Source of the DNA: Pseudomonadota bacterium
GTDB taxonomy: Bacteria; Pseudomonadota; Alphaproteobacteria; SHVP01
Direction of reading: 5' to 3'
Assembly (NCBI GenBank): GCA_027622715.1
Contig: JAQBYN010000013.1
Coordinates: 1-64,000 of the forward strand
Length of the DNA: 64,000 nucleotides
The position numbers and the translations under genes are program-made. Positions 16,647 through 25,392 of the stretch are shown piece by piece. The notes under the pieces were generated by a model, which made no database searches, had not been told where the DNA came from, and worked only from the letters and a program-made list of their open reading frames with translations. The first letter of the stretch is position 1. Each line of letters opens with the position of its first letter.

Positions 16647-17312
16647 ATGCCACATATCTTCGTTGCCGGCGCGAGCCGTCGGGTCGGATTTGAGACGGTG
16701 AAACGCCTACGTGCGAGCGGCGTTACGGTGAGCTGCTTTTTTCGCAGCGAATCGGAAAGAAGCAGAGTCGAGGAAACCGGCGCGGCGGTGACAATCGTAG
16801 ACGCATTCGATGGCGCCGCAGTTGGCGCTGCGATCGCCGGCGCAGGGCAACTCGACGCGATCATCTGCACCTTGGGTGGAAAGCCCGGCGACGAGCCGCG
16901 GGTCGATTTCCCCGGCGCAAAACATTGCATCGACGCCGCGAAGACCGCGGGAATCAATCGCTTCCTGTTCGTTACGGCAATTGGCTGCGGCGACACGTGG
17001 GATACACTGGAAGAAAAGGCCCAGCAATTTCTGGGGCCTGCCATAAAGGCAAAGAATCAAGCCGAGGCCTATTTGTTCTCAAGCGGACTCGACTACACGG
17101 TCCTTAGGCCCGGCGGTCTGTCGGACGATCCGGTCACCGGGGATGGCTTCTTGACCCAAGATGTAGGCGTGCTCGGCACGGTCACGCGCGCCGATGTCGC
17201 GGCGCAGCTTGTGCGGTGCCTGGAGAGCGACAAGACCAAGGGTCAGGTCTATCAGGTCCTCGATCGCAATCAGTTGCGGACCGCAACGCCGTTCGTCGAA
17301 ATGGTGCTGTAG
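16647..17312 (+). CDS. NAD(P)-binding (NmrA/atypical SDR-like) protein
   Basis: A 221-residue Rossmann protein. The N-terminus HIFVAGASRRVGFETVKRL carries the GxxxxxG nucleotide-binding turn of atypical short-chain dehydrogenases. Further marks are DAIICTLGG, FLFVTAIGCG and the LDYTVLRPGGLSD segment common to NmrA/NAD(P)H-binding proteins (YwnB/YtfG type). The classical YxxxK catalytic pair is replaced by a KNQAEAYL region, so a redox-sensor, epimerase-like or oxidoreductase role is all that can be said. GGGAG upstream of the ATG supports the start. The stop is 6 bases from the convergent isochorismatase-family gene. Confidence 0.78.
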   Translation: MPHIFVAGASRRVGFETVKRLRASGVTVSCFFRSESERSRVEETGAAVTIVDAFDGAAVGAAIAGAGQLDAIICTLGGKPGDEPRVDFPGAKHCIDAAKTAGINRFLFVTAIGCGDTWDTLEEKAQQFLGPAIKAKNQAEAYLFSSGLDYTVLRPGGLSDDPVTGDGFLTQDVGVLGTVTRADVAAQLVRCLESDKTKGQVYQVLDRNQLRTATPFVEMVL

Positions 17313-17318
17313 TTGTTG

Positions 17319-18029
17319 CTACTCGGCCGCCGCTGCTTGCTGATTGCCCGCGCGCAGCAGAGCCACCACTTCGTCGGTGGTTTGGACATCGCCGAAATTA
17401 ATAACAAATGAGTAAAGTGCGGCGGCGTGTTGGTCGTCGGTGGAGGCCGAACACGCATCGGAAACCATGAGCGTCCTGTAGTTGAGCATCATCGCGTCGC
17501 GCGCTGTCGACTCGCAGCAGACGTTCGTTGCGGTTCCGGTGACGAGTACGGTGTTGATGCCGCGGGTTCGCAGAACTTGATCAAGATCGGACGACCCCTG
17601 AATGAACGCGCTATAGCGCGATTTTCGTACCGTCAGGTCCTCGTCCCGCGGCAATAGTGTCTGATAGAGTTCATGCCCATGCGCCCCCTCTGACATCGCC
17701 TCGGTGCGTCGTTTGGACCCCGCTGGCGTGGAGAGCTCACGGTGGAAGTGCGACCAGCTCTCGAGCGATTCTTTTGTGACCGTATTGAGAATCCAAACCA
17801 CGGTGCCGCCAGATGCGCGGATCGCATCCGCCAGCCGATTGATATTGGGGCAGGTGCTTGCGGCCTCCGCGACATAAGCGTGCCCGGCGCCCTCTTTCAC
17901 AAATGCATTTTGCATGTCGACAACAACAAGTGCGGTCCGTGACGGGCGCAGCGTTTCATATGCGTGGAGCCGGCCACGTCTTTGGATGACGCGTTCCTCA
18001 ACATCGGCGGGAATCCGAAAATTATGCAT
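17319..18029 (-). CDS. Isochorismatase-family cysteine hydrolase, RutB-like
   Basis: A 236-residue alpha/beta hydrolase of the isochorismatase fold. The Asp-Lys-Cys triad is visible: D38 in VVVDMQNAF, K136 in TVRKSRYSAF and C171 in GTATNVCCESTARDA. Length and the MLNYRTLMVSDACSA and FGDVQTTDEV regions look like the RutB (ureidoacrylate amidohydrolase) branch. No other rut genes are near, so the reaction is more safely called amide or C-N hydrolysis of unknown substrate. Its ATG shares one base with the upstream VOC stop (TGATG), so it is the last gene of a three-gene overlapping unit. Confidence 0.82.
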   Translation of the reverse strand: MHNFRIPADVEERVIQRRGRLHAYETLRPSRTALVVVDMQNAFVKEGAGHAYVAEAASTCPNINRLADAIRASGGTVVWILNTVTKESLESWSHFHRELSTPAGSKRRTEAMSEGAHGHELYQTLLPRDEDLTVRKSRYSAFIQGSSDLDQVLRTRGINTVLVTGTATNVCCESTARDAMMLNYRTLMVSDACSASTDDQHAAALYSFVINFGDVQTTDEVVALLRAGNQQAAAAE

Positions 18030-18415
18030 CAGGTGTCTCCGTTAGCCGGTTGGTACATATGGAACTCGTTACCATAGAGGTCGACGAAACGCGCCGTAAC
18101 GCCCCAGGGTTCGCTCATGGGCGGATCGTTGAAATGAACGCCACGGGCTTTGAGCCTCTCATAGCTCGCTACGCAATCGTCAGTTTCAACCACAAACACG
18201 GGCGACTTACCGACGCCCGAGTCGTCGCGGTACTGTGGCCGCTGATCGAGCACAAGCGTCAGGTCAGGCTGGTCGGGTGATGCCACGGTCAGCCAGCGGG
18301 TTCCGTCCGCATAGGTCTCATCTTGGTGTTTCACGAAACCAAGCTTGTCGGCATACCAGCGATGGGCCTCGTCACAATCCGACACGTGAACCGTGATCTG
18401 ACTGATCCTAAGCAT
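18029..18415 (-). CDS. VOC/glyoxalase-family protein
   Basis: A 128-residue protein with two beta-alpha-beta-beta-beta modules of the vicinal oxygen chelate fold. The first module opens with ISQITVHVSDCDEAHRWYADKLGF, typical of glyoxalase-like proteins. The second has FVVETDDCVASYERLKARG and ends with RFVDLYGNEFHMYQP, where the C-terminal Glu and first-strand His are the usual metal ligands. The family includes lyases, dioxygenases and resistance proteins, and nothing in the sequence fixes the substrate. Overlaps by one base at both ends (TAATG with the lipoprotein gene, TGATG with the hydrolase) indicate coupled translation. Confidence 0.82.
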   Translation of the reverse strand: MLRISQITVHVSDCDEAHRWYADKLGFVKHQDETYADGTRWLTVASPDQPDLTLVLDQRPQYRDDSGVGKSPVFVVETDDCVASYERLKARGVHFNDPPMSEPWGVTARFVDLYGNEFHMYQPANGDT

Positions 18416-18693
18416 TAATCCACGACCGGCGGCTTGCCGATCTTTGGCAAACTAAATCGCCCGGGCGGCTCTAGAATTGGGTTACCGTTTTCGTCATGGC
18501 GGACCTCGCTGACGACCCGGTTCGGCTGGAAGAAACGCTTGAACATATAGTCGTCGCGCAGTTCAAATCGCGGAATGATTTCGGCGCAGCCGCCCGCGAA
18601 GAGGAGAAGGCTCGCCGCGAGGGCGATCAAGTGCAAAGATGGCCGATTCCCGGTCGCGACGCGGTAGCTGGGCCTTTTCAAACGGTGTCCCAT
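18415..18693 (-). CDS. Small putative lipoprotein
   Basis: No family recognised. From the ATG at 18693 the product is 92 residues with a hydrophobic stretch LIALAASLLLFAGGC, which ends in a lipobox-like AGGC. The cysteine would be the lipidated residue, leaving a mature part of about 57 residues with no transmembrane segment. The ORF track begins at 18843 and another ATG is at 18729, so the exact start is uncertain. The signal-peptide logic favours the shorter form. It is the first gene of the lipoprotein-VOC-hydrolase unit. Mature sequence features are a Phe/Arg-rich FKRFFQPNRVVSEVRHDENGN and a Pro-rich end. Confidence 0.5.
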   Translation of the reverse strand: MGHRLKRPSYRVATGNRPSLHLIALAASLLLFAGGCAEIIPRFELRDDYMFKRFFQPNRVVSEVRHDENGNPILEPPGRFSLPKIGKPPVVD

Positions 18694-18891
18694 GGGGCCA
18701 CAGTAGCTGACTGAGCTCTCTTCGGTCATATCGCGTTCTTGCCACCGCCAACGGATGTCGTCAGCGGGAGGGTAGCGACACCGTTGGAAATAGTCACCAT
18801 TCAGCATCGGAAGGTTCAAATTGCTGCAACACCATGACTGCACCGCGGCTCAGTTCCGCGCCGCGGGGCGGGGCCACCGGGTAGGCGCGGC

Positions 18892-20286
18892 ATGACCGAT
18901 CTGTTTCGCCTCACGGCAAAGCAACTGACCGAAGGATATCAACACGGCGACTTCACGCCGCAAGAGGTCGCTCGGGCGGTTGTTGATCGTGTGTTAGACC
19001 TAAACGAAGCGCTCAACTGCTTCTGTCACATCGATTCGGAGCGGGCCCTTGCCGACGCAGTGGAGTCTGGTAAGCGGTGGGCGAGGGGCGCGCCGCTCAG
19101 CCCTCTCGATGGCGTGCCGGTCTCCGTCAAAGACCTTCTGCTGACCAAGGGCTGGCCGACCCTTTTCGGTTCGCTGGCCACGGACCCGGATCAGAACTGG
19201 GACGCTGACGCACCAGCCGTTAGCAACTTGAGGCGCGGCGGAGTCGTATTCTTCGGCAAGACGACAACCCCGGAGTGGGGACATAAGGGCGCGACCGACA
19301 GCCGCCGCCACGGCATCACGCGCAACCCGTGGAATACCGCGCTGACACCCGGCGGCTCAAGTGGCGGCGCGGCGGCGGCGCTGGCGAGCGGCATGGGCCC
19401 ACTGGCGATAGGCAGCGATGGCGGAGGCTCGTGTAGGACCCCTGCGAATTTCTGCGGCGTGGTCGGCATGAAACCCAGCCACGGCCGCGTGCCGGTCTGG
19501 CCGCCTAGCACCTGGGGGCATTTGACGACGCCGGGGCCGATGGCCCGCACCGTAGAGGACGCCGCCAATATGCTGTCTTCGATGAGCACCCCCGATATTC
19601 GGGATCCGCTCACCCGTCCTGACAATCCGTTCGACGCCATCAATAATCTCAAGGGCGGAGTCGCTGGTTTGCGCATCGCGCTCAGCCCGGGTCTTGGTCA
19701 TCCGGTTAAGAAGGAAATCGCCGACACGATCGTCCAAGCGTCGGCGCGCTTCGGTGAGTTGGGCGCAATTGTCGAGGAAGCGGAACCGAACATCGGCGAT
19801 GTTAGCGAGCTATTCCGGACCTTTTTCTTCGTCGGCGCCGCTGTAACAGTGAAGAGCATCCCGAACGAAAAACACGCGTTGCTTGAAGACCTCTATAGGC
19901 AGGTCGCCGCTATCGGTGCCAAAATTTCGGCAACCGACTACGCTGAAGCGGTTCGGGCATCGACGGACCTACGCCAGCGCATGGCGGTGTTCCACCAGAC
20001 CTACGACCTCGTTCTGACGGCCACAAACGCGGTCCTACCCTATCCCGTGGGAATGGTCGGGCCGGCCCAGGACAGCGAAGGGAAATGGGACAACATCACG
20101 TCAACGCTTTTCCCGATTAATCTGTCCGGGCAGCCGGCGATCACCATACCCTGCGGCCAGGCGCAAAACGGGTTACCCATCGGTCTTCAGCTTGTCGCAG
20201 CCACTGGGCGCGACGATCTGGTGCTACGGGCGGCTTACGCATTCGAAGAAGCTGCCGGATTGGCAAATCAAATGGCGCCAATCTAG
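18892..20286 (+). CDS. Amidase-signature family hydrolase
   Basis: A 464-residue amidase with the Ser-cisSer-Lys triad. The lysine lies in VSVKDLL, the cis-serine region is TPGGSSGGAAAAL, and the nucleophile stretch follows as GSDGGGSCRTPANFCG. The family hydrolyses carboxamides or acts in GatA-type transamidation. Without a GatB/GatC partner next to it and with a divergent specificity region, this is a stand-alone amidase of unknown substrate. Length is typical. It is divergent from the lipoprotein unit and followed by a methyltransferase gene 54 bases later. A second amidase in the window (57051-58343) is only distantly similar. Confidence 0.88.
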   Translation: MTDLFRLTAKQLTEGYQHGDFTPQEVARAVVDRVLDLNEALNCFCHIDSERALADAVESGKRWARGAPLSPLDGVPVSVKDLLLTKGWPTLFGSLATDPDQNWDADAPAVSNLRRGGVVFFGKTTTPEWGHKGATDSRRHGITRNPWNTALTPGGSSGGAAAALASGMGPLAIGSDGGGSCRTPANFCGVVGMKPSHGRVPVWPPSTWGHLTTPGPMARTVEDAANMLSSMSTPDIRDPLTRPDNPFDAINNLKGGVAGLRIALSPGLGHPVKKEIADTIVQASARFGELGAIVEEAEPNIGDVSELFRTFFFVGAAVTVKSIPNEKHALLEDLYRQVAAIGAKISATDYAEAVRASTDLRQRMAVFHQTYDLVLTATNAVLPYPVGMVGPAQDSEGKWDNITSTLFPINLSGQPAITIPCGQAQNGLPIGLQLVAATGRDDLVLRAAYAFEEAAGLANQMAPI

Positions 20287-20340
20287 CCGCTCCACCAGCG
20301 CCTCAAGATTGGTATAGTCAGCGCAAATAGGAGTGATTCG

Positions 20341-21057
20341 ATGAGCGTTCGAGAAGCGACCAATATCAACGACCTAGGGATTGCCCGCGACATCGACATC
20401 TTCGACCGGCTCGCCAATTGGCAGGGCCTTGATGTTGTTGATTGCGGGTGTGGTGACGGCAGCCTGGCCAAGGGCCTGGCGAAGCGCGGTGCGACGGTGA
20501 CCGGCCTTGAGCCGGATCCGGCCCAAGCGGCCAAGAACCGCGCCGCCGATCCAGTGCCGAACGTGACGCTCCTAGAGGCACATGCGCAGTCGATCCCACG
20601 CGAAGACAGCAGCGTCGACGCCGTCGTCTTCAGCAAGTCGCTTCATCATGTGCCTTTCGATGAGATGGACAATGCCTTGCGGGAAGCTGCGCGCGTTTTG
20701 AAGCCCGCCGGATTCCTTTATGTGTTGGAGCCCGACATCCGCGGACAATTCTCCCAGATGGTGAAGCCATTCCACGACGAAACGGTCGTCCGCGCTAAAG
20801 CCCTCGAAGCCCTGGACCGGACGGCAAGCAAGGTGTTCGGCAAGATGGAAGAGTACTGGTACACCAACGTCCTCACTTTTCCGGACTTCGAAACGTTGGA
20901 AAAACGCATGTCTGGATCGACGTTCAACGAAATCGATGCTCGTCGTGTTGACACCCCGGAAGTGCGCGCCGCGTTCGAAGCGGGCAAAGCTGAAGACGGC
21001 TACGCGTTCACTAATCTGATGCGGGTGCAACTCTATCGCGATCCAAAGACTAAGTAG
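20341..21057 (+). CDS. Class I SAM-dependent methyltransferase
   Basis: A 238-residue methyltransferase. The SAM-binding motif I is VVDCGCGDGSLAKGLAKRG at about residues 32-50, followed by the acidic VTGLEPDP. Motif II/III lies in DAVVFSKSLHHVPFDEM, typical of the Methyltransf_11 UbiE-like group. A small-molecule acceptor (quinone, lipid or other) is likely, but none is indicated. AGGAG nine bases before the ATG fixes the start. It is codirectional with the amidase and the nnr gene, with gaps of 54 and 24 bases, so these three could be one transcription unit. Confidence 0.85.
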   Translation: MSVREATNINDLGIARDIDIFDRLANWQGLDVVDCGCGDGSLAKGLAKRGATVTGLEPDPAQAAKNRAADPVPNVTLLEAHAQSIPREDSSVDAVVFSKSLHHVPFDEMDNALREAARVLKPAGFLYVLEPDIRGQFSQMVKPFHDETVVRAKALEALDRTASKVFGKMEEYWYTNVLTFPDFETLEKRMSGSTFNEIDARRVDTPEVRAAFEAGKAEDGYAFTNLMRVQLYRDPKTK

Positions 21058-21081
21058 CAACGCGCCTGAAGGGCGGCCAAG

Positions 21082-22566
21082 GTGAGCGGCGTCGACCGCG
21101 ACCACCACCTGCTGAGCGTCGACGAGATGTACGCGGTCGACGCAGCCGCCATTGCCTCCGGTGTACCGGGTATCCAACTCATGGAATCCGCTGGCCGGGC
21201 GGTCGCTGATGACATCCGAATTCATTACACGCCGCGGTCGACGGTGGTGTTGTGCGGTCCCGGCAATAACGGTGGCGACGGATTTGTCGTAGCGCGGCTG
21301 CTTGAGGCTGCGGGCTGGCCGGTTCAGGTCGCCCTTTTAGGGGATCGCGCGAAATTGGCGGGCGATGCGGCCCTGGCCGCCGCCGCCTGGCCCCATCAAG
21401 TTCTCGACCTAGCTGCCGAGGTTTTGGTGGACGCCGACCTTGTGATCGATGCCGTGTTCGGGGCCGGACTGACCCGCGCGGTTGACGGCATCGCCCGCCA
21501 GACCCTCGAGGCGGTTGCCGCGAGCGGCGCACGGGTCGTTGCCATCGATATCCCAAGCGGGGTGGACGGGAATACCGGTGCGGCGTTGGGCTACGCCGTC
21601 CAGGCGGATCGGTGTGTCACATTTTTTCGCAAGAAATCGGGACACTGCCTTTTGCCGGGCCGGGCTCTTTGTGGCGTCTTGCGGGTCGCCGACATTGGAA
21701 TAACGGACCGGGTAATTGAATCCATTCGACCAATGACCTGGGAAAACCATCCGGATCTTTGGAAAGATGCGATGCGGTGGCCAGCTTCGGAGAGTCACAA
21801 ATACACCCGCGGATTTGCCGTGGTGGTGAGCGGGGGCGCCGAAACGACTGGCGCACCGCGGCTCGCGGCGCGCGCTGCATTGCGCGCCGGGGCCGGCGTG
21901 GTCAGCGTGGCTTGTCCGCCAGACGCGCTTCTGGTGTTGGCGGCAAGCCTAACCGCCGTGATGACCAGGGTGATCCACGATGTCGAGGACCTGCAAACAC
22001 TCGCGTCGGATCGGCGCTGCACCGCCAGCCTGATTGGCCCCGGGAACGGCGTCGGCGATATCACCCGAAGGAACACGCTCGCGTTGCTGAAACTAGAAAA
22101 GCCGTGCGTGATCGACGCTGACGCGCTTTCGGTTTTCGGAGACGCGCCCAACGACCTGTTTGCGGCTTTGAACGGAAACTGCGTGCTCACACCCCACGAT
22201 GGTGAGTTCGCACGGGTTTTTGGCGCACTCCCGGGAAGCCGGCTAGCCCGTGCCCGCGCGGCTGCCGCTAACTGTGGCGCGGTCGTGTTGCTAAAAGGTG
22301 GCGACACTGTGGTCGCGTCTCCTGATGGCCGCGCGACCATCACAACAAATGCGCCGCCAGATCTTGCAACCGCTGGCGCAGGCGATGTGCTTGCCGGAAT
22401 TGTGCTTGGGCTGCTTGCGCAGGGGATCCCTGCGTTCGAGGCGGCGAGCGCCGCGGCATGGCTACACGCGGACGCTGCGCGCCGATTTGGCCCCGGTCTT
22501 ATCGCGGAAGATTTGAGCGACCTCCTACCGCAGTCACTCCGATATGTGCGAGACCAAATATCTTAG
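21082..22566 (+). CDS. nnr: Bifunctional NAD(P)H-hydrate epimerase / ADP-dependent NAD(P)H-hydrate dehydratase
   Basis: A metabolite-repair enzyme that converts damaged NADHX and NADPHX back to the normal cofactors. The N-terminal YjeF_N domain (residues 8-210, with GPGNNGGDGFVVARLL) epimerises the hydrate. The C-terminal ribokinase-like domain (225-490, with TAGAGDVLAGIVLGLLAQG) removes water using ADP. Both domains are complete and the length matches the bifunctional form. The start is GTG at 21082. In many alphaproteobacteria a glnB gene follows nnr, but here the downstream stretch is non-coding for about 290 bases before tRNA-Leu. Confidence 0.93.
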   Translation: MSGVDRDHHLLSVDEMYAVDAAAIASGVPGIQLMESAGRAVADDIRIHYTPRSTVVLCGPGNNGGDGFVVARLLEAAGWPVQVALLGDRAKLAGDAALAAAAWPHQVLDLAAEVLVDADLVIDAVFGAGLTRAVDGIARQTLEAVAASGARVVAIDIPSGVDGNTGAALGYAVQADRCVTFFRKKSGHCLLPGRALCGVLRVADIGITDRVIESIRPMTWENHPDLWKDAMRWPASESHKYTRGFAVVVSGGAETTGAPRLAARAALRAGAGVVSVACPPDALLVLAASLTAVMTRVIHDVEDLQTLASDRRCTASLIGPGNGVGDITRRNTLALLKLEKPCVIDADALSVFGDAPNDLFAALNGNCVLTPHDGEFARVFGALPGSRLARARAAAANCGAVVLLKGGDTVVASPDGRATITTNAPPDLATAGAGDVLAGIVLGLLAQGIPAFEAASAAAWLHADAARRFGPGLIAEDLSDLLPQSLRYVRDQIS

Positions 22567-22858
22567 AGAATTTCGTTTATAATCAATTAAGTAAATAACT
22601 ATCTTAATCCACCAGGTGATCCGGTGAGGTGCTGAATCGCGGGGTGTGGTGTGGAACCGCGCCTCATGTGCTCGCCAAAAAGCGAACCTGTTTGGCAGGA
22701 AAATTAGGTCCCTGAGCTGGGCCCGATGAAACCTCGGGCTGGGCAACAAACCGACCCACGAAAATGATCTTTGGTGGCACTCTCAGAATGTTATACAAGG
22801 GCCGCTCTCGCCATCCCAGTCGGCCCACCCGGCCTGGCGTGGCATTCCAAAATATCCT
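22567..22858. other. Unexplained intergenic stretch with stem-loops (possible ncRNA)
   Basis: No credible ORF. The first 45 bases are strikingly AT-rich for this genome and contain an exact TATAAT (22578-22583), but no -35 match 16-18 bases before it. Downstream, three stems fold one after another: GTGAGGTGC with GCGCCTCAT (22624-22632/22659-22667, one G-U), GCCAAA with TTTGGC (22674-22679/22691-22696) and GCCCGA with TCGGGC (22721-22726/22734-22739). A loose TTGGTG-N15-TATACA near 22771-22797 may be the tRNA-Leu promoter. I cannot match the stretch to 6S RNA, SRP RNA, RNase P RNA, tmRNA or a known riboswitch. Confidence 0.35.
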
Positions 22859-22945
22859 GCGGGCGTGGTGGAACTGGTAGACACGCTAGGTTTAGGTCCT
22901 AGTGGGCTTTAGCCTTTGGGGGTTCGAGTCCCTCCGCCCGCACCA
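22859..22945 (+). tRNA. tRNA-Leu (TAG)
   Basis: Acceptor stem GCGGGCG pairs perfectly with CGCCCGC. The anticodon loop tttaggt carries TAG at 22893-22895. An extended variable arm (tgggctttagccttt region) marks the class II tRNA. The T arm is GGGGG-TTCGAGT-CCCTC, and CCA is encoded at 22943-22945. Confidence 0.95.
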
Positions 22946-22986
22946 GTACCATCGTCACGGCGACAAGGATCATCCCGGTTAGACCC

Positions 22987-24453
22987 ATGCAGATTACAGA
23001 AACAGCCTCAGAAGGCCTGAAGCGCTCGTACAAGGTCGTCGTCACCTCTGATGCAATTGAAGAAAACATCAAGAAAAAGCTGGCCGCCATTGGCGATCAG
23101 GCGCGATTGCCAGGGTTTCGGCCGGGAAAAATTCCGGCGAAAGTCCTGCGTGCCCGGTTCGGGAAGTCGATCCTAGGCGAGGTCTTGCAAGAAACGGTCG
23201 ACGAAACCCTGCGCAAAACGCTGGACGACAACAACATTCGGCCTGCGCTCCAACCGAAAATCGAAGTTTCAACATTCGATGAGGGCAAGGATCTCGAATA
23301 CACGATGGACCTTGAGGTTCTCCCGGAGATCGTGCCGGTGGACTTCTCGAAGATCGAGCTGGAGAGGCTCGTCGCGGAGATCGAAGACAGTGAGGTCGAA
23401 CGGGCGATCGAGAGCATCGCCGAGCAACAGAAGACGTTCAACACCGAGGAGGGTGCCGTTGCCAATGAGGGCGATGCCGTCCTGATCGATTTCGAAGGCG
23501 CGATTGATGGCGAACTCTTCGAGGGTGGTGCCGGCAAAGACAGCCAGATCCAGCTCGGCTCCGGACAGTTTGTACCTGGGTTCGAGGAACAGTTGATAGG
23601 CGCTAAGGGCGGCGAGGACCGCGAAGTCTCGGTCACGTTCCCGGCGGATTACCCCTATGACAAGCTGCGTGAAAAGAACGCGGTTTTCAAAGTGACCATT
23701 AAGGAAGTGCGCAAACCGAGTGTTCCGCCGGTAAATGATGAGTTGGCGACCCGGCTAGGCCTTGAGGGGCTTGGGCAACTCAAGGAACGTGTGCGAGAGC
23801 AGCTGGTTGAGGAATATGGCCGGGTCTCTCGGCAGCGACTAAAGCGCGACCTTCTCGACAAACTCGATGAGGCCCACGATTTTGAGCTACCGCCGTCATT
23901 GGTGGACAATGAGTTCGACGGTATTTGGCAACAGATCGAACGTGATCGCGAAGCGGGCTCCCTCGATCCAGACGACTCCGACAAGTCGGATGAGGTGCTC
24001 AAAGAAGACTACCGAAAAATCGCGTCGCGTCGTGTGAGGTTGGGCCTGCTCCTCTCGTCGGTCGGTGAGGCCAACAAGGTTACGGTCGGTCAAGATGAAC
24101 TGAACCGCGCGATGGCAGTCCAGGCCCAGAGATTTCCGGGACAAGAGCAGGAAATATTCAAGTACTACAAAGAGAACCCGGAAGCCGCGATGCAGCTTCA
24201 AGCCCCGCTATTCGAGGATAAGGTCGTCGACTTCGTCCTTGAATTGGTCCACGTCTCGGAGCGCACGGTGCCGAAGGACGAACTCTTGGCGGATCCGGAA
24301 TCGAGCGACAACGTTGAAAAAAAGGCCAAGAAGCCGGCCAAAAAGGCCAAAGCTGAGTCCGGGGCGACCAAAAAGAAAAGCGGCGACGATAGTGCTGCGG
24401 ACAAACCGGCTACAAAACCGAAGGCGAAAAAGGCGGTCAAGAAAGAGGACTAG
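22987..24453 (+). CDS. tig: Trigger factor (ribosome-associated chaperone / prolyl isomerase)
   Basis: Binds the ribosome exit tunnel and protects new chains. The N-terminal ribosome-binding domain has [17 protein letters not shown] at about residues 41-57, the signature loop that docks on protein L23. The FKBP-type isomerase domain runs from about 160 to 240 ([20 protein letters not shown]). The helical C-terminal domain follows to about 430. The end is a low-complexity Lys/Ala-rich tail of roughly 55 residues ([13 protein letters not shown]) that is longer than in most trigger factors. It heads the tig-clpP-clpX-lon quality-control cluster. Confidence 0.96.
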   Translation: MQITETASEGLKRSYKVVVTSDAIEENIKKKLAAIGDQARLPGFRPGKIPAKVLRARFGKSILGEVLQETVDETLRKTLDDNNIRPALQPKIEVSTFDEGKDLEYTMDLEVLPEIVPVDFSKIELERLVAEIEDSEVERAIESIAEQQKTFNTEEGAVANEGDAVLIDFEGAIDGELFEGGAGKDSQIQLGSGQFVPGFEEQLIGAKGGEDREVSVTFPADYPYDKLREKNAVFKVTIKEVRKPSVPPVNDELATRLGLEGLGQLKERVREQLVEEYGRVSRQRLKRDLLDKLDEAHDFELPPSLVDNEFDGIWQQIERDREAGSLDPDDSDKSDEVLKEDYRKIASRRVRLGLLLSSVGEANKVTVGQDELNRAMAVQAQRFPGQEQEIFKYYKENPEAAMQLQAPLFEDKVVDFVLELVHVSERTVPKDELLADPESSDNVEKKAKKPAKKAKAESGATKKKSGDDSAADKPATKPKAKKAVKKED

Positions 24454-24517
24454 TTCTCGCCCCGTCACCGACCTATATGAACCTCTCGCAGTCCTGTCCA
24501 ACAATCGGAAAACGACA

Positions 24518-25156
24518 ATGTCGGAAATCACTATGAACACGCTGGTACCGATGGTCGTTGAGCAGACCAATCGAGGCGAACGGGCCTATGACATCTTCTC
24601 GAGATTGCTCAAAGAACGGATTATCTTTCTTTCGGGACCAATTAATGACGTCGTTTCAACACTTGTTACGGCGCAGCTTCTGTTTTTAGAAGCGGAGAAT
24701 CCCGAAAAAGATATCGCGATGTACATCAATTCTCCCGGCGGTGTCGTGACTTCCGGCCTCGCGATCTACGACACGATGCAATACATCCGCCCGGACGTGC
24801 AGACGTTGTGCACTGGTCAGGCTGCAAGCATGGGTTCGTTACTCCTGGCCGCAGGCGCAAAAGGTAAGCGGTTCGCGCTACCGCACGCGCGGGTCATGGT
24901 GCATCAGCCGATGGGCGGATTTCAGGGACAAGCCTCCGACATTGAGATTCACGCGAAAGAGATACTCGATACGCGGCAGCGGTTAAATCAGATCTACGTC
25001 AAACACACCGGCCAAAAAATTGACGTGATCGAGGAGGCCCTAGAGCGCGACCGTTTCCTGTCGGGACCCGATGCGGTGAAATTCGGTCTGATCGACGAGG
25101 TGGTCGAGAAGCGCGCAGCACCGGTCGAAGGGCAGACTGACGCCGGGAAGAAATAG
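24518..25156 (+). CDS. clpP: ATP-dependent Clp protease proteolytic subunit
   Basis: The serine-protease subunit that forms a 14-mer chamber fed by ClpX or ClpA. The ATG at 24518 gives 212 residues. The ORF track extends 93 codons upstream in frame into the trigger factor gene and is not credible there. The catalytic Ser is S104 in [14 protein letters not shown], the His is H129 in [11 protein letters not shown], and the Asp is in ERDRFLSG. An ATG 15 bases in (MNTLVPMV) is an alternative start. An 11-residue leader before the core agrees with a short propeptide. The spacing of 64 bases from tig leaves room for its own promoter. Confidence 0.95.
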   Translation: MSEITMNTLVPMVVEQTNRGERAYDIFSRLLKERIIFLSGPINDVVSTLVTAQLLFLEAENPEKDIAMYINSPGGVVTSGLAIYDTMQYIRPDVQTLCTGQAASMGSLLLAAGAKGKRFALPHARVMVHQPMGGFQGQASDIEIHAKEILDTRQRLNQIYVKHTGQKIDVIEEALERDRFLSGPDAVKFGLIDEVVEKRAAPVEGQTDAGKK

Positions 25157-25392
25157 AACCGTCGTGGTCGAACCGGTCCCGCGGCTGACTACTCAAGGTT
25201 TTGTACGTGGCGGCATGGCTCAACCCGTTGAACGGCAAGTTATTGGCGTTAACTCTGCTCGGCGTTGATAGGGGCGGTCCGTCATCGTTAACAAGATGCA
25301 GGATAAACTTCGCGTACAGGCGCAAGATTTAGGTTGTACGGTCAGCGGCCCACCGTCTACGATATTGCGGTTGTGGTGATTCGGGTGTGGCG

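Noticed and set aside
20283-20636. Minus-strand ORF opposite the methyltransferase start
   Set aside because: It lies antisense to a gene with clear motif I and a strong ribosome-binding site, and the product has no family features.
22567-22858. 6S, SRP, RNase P or tmRNA gene in the gap before tRNA-Leu
   Set aside because: None of their core sequences (e.g. the SRP GNAR-type loop, the RNase P conserved blocks, a tmRNA tag frame) is visible.
24239-24517. In-frame upstream extension of clpP in the ORF track
   Set aside because: It lies in the trigger factor gene and has no ClpP-like sequence. The ATG at 24518 starts the conserved domain.
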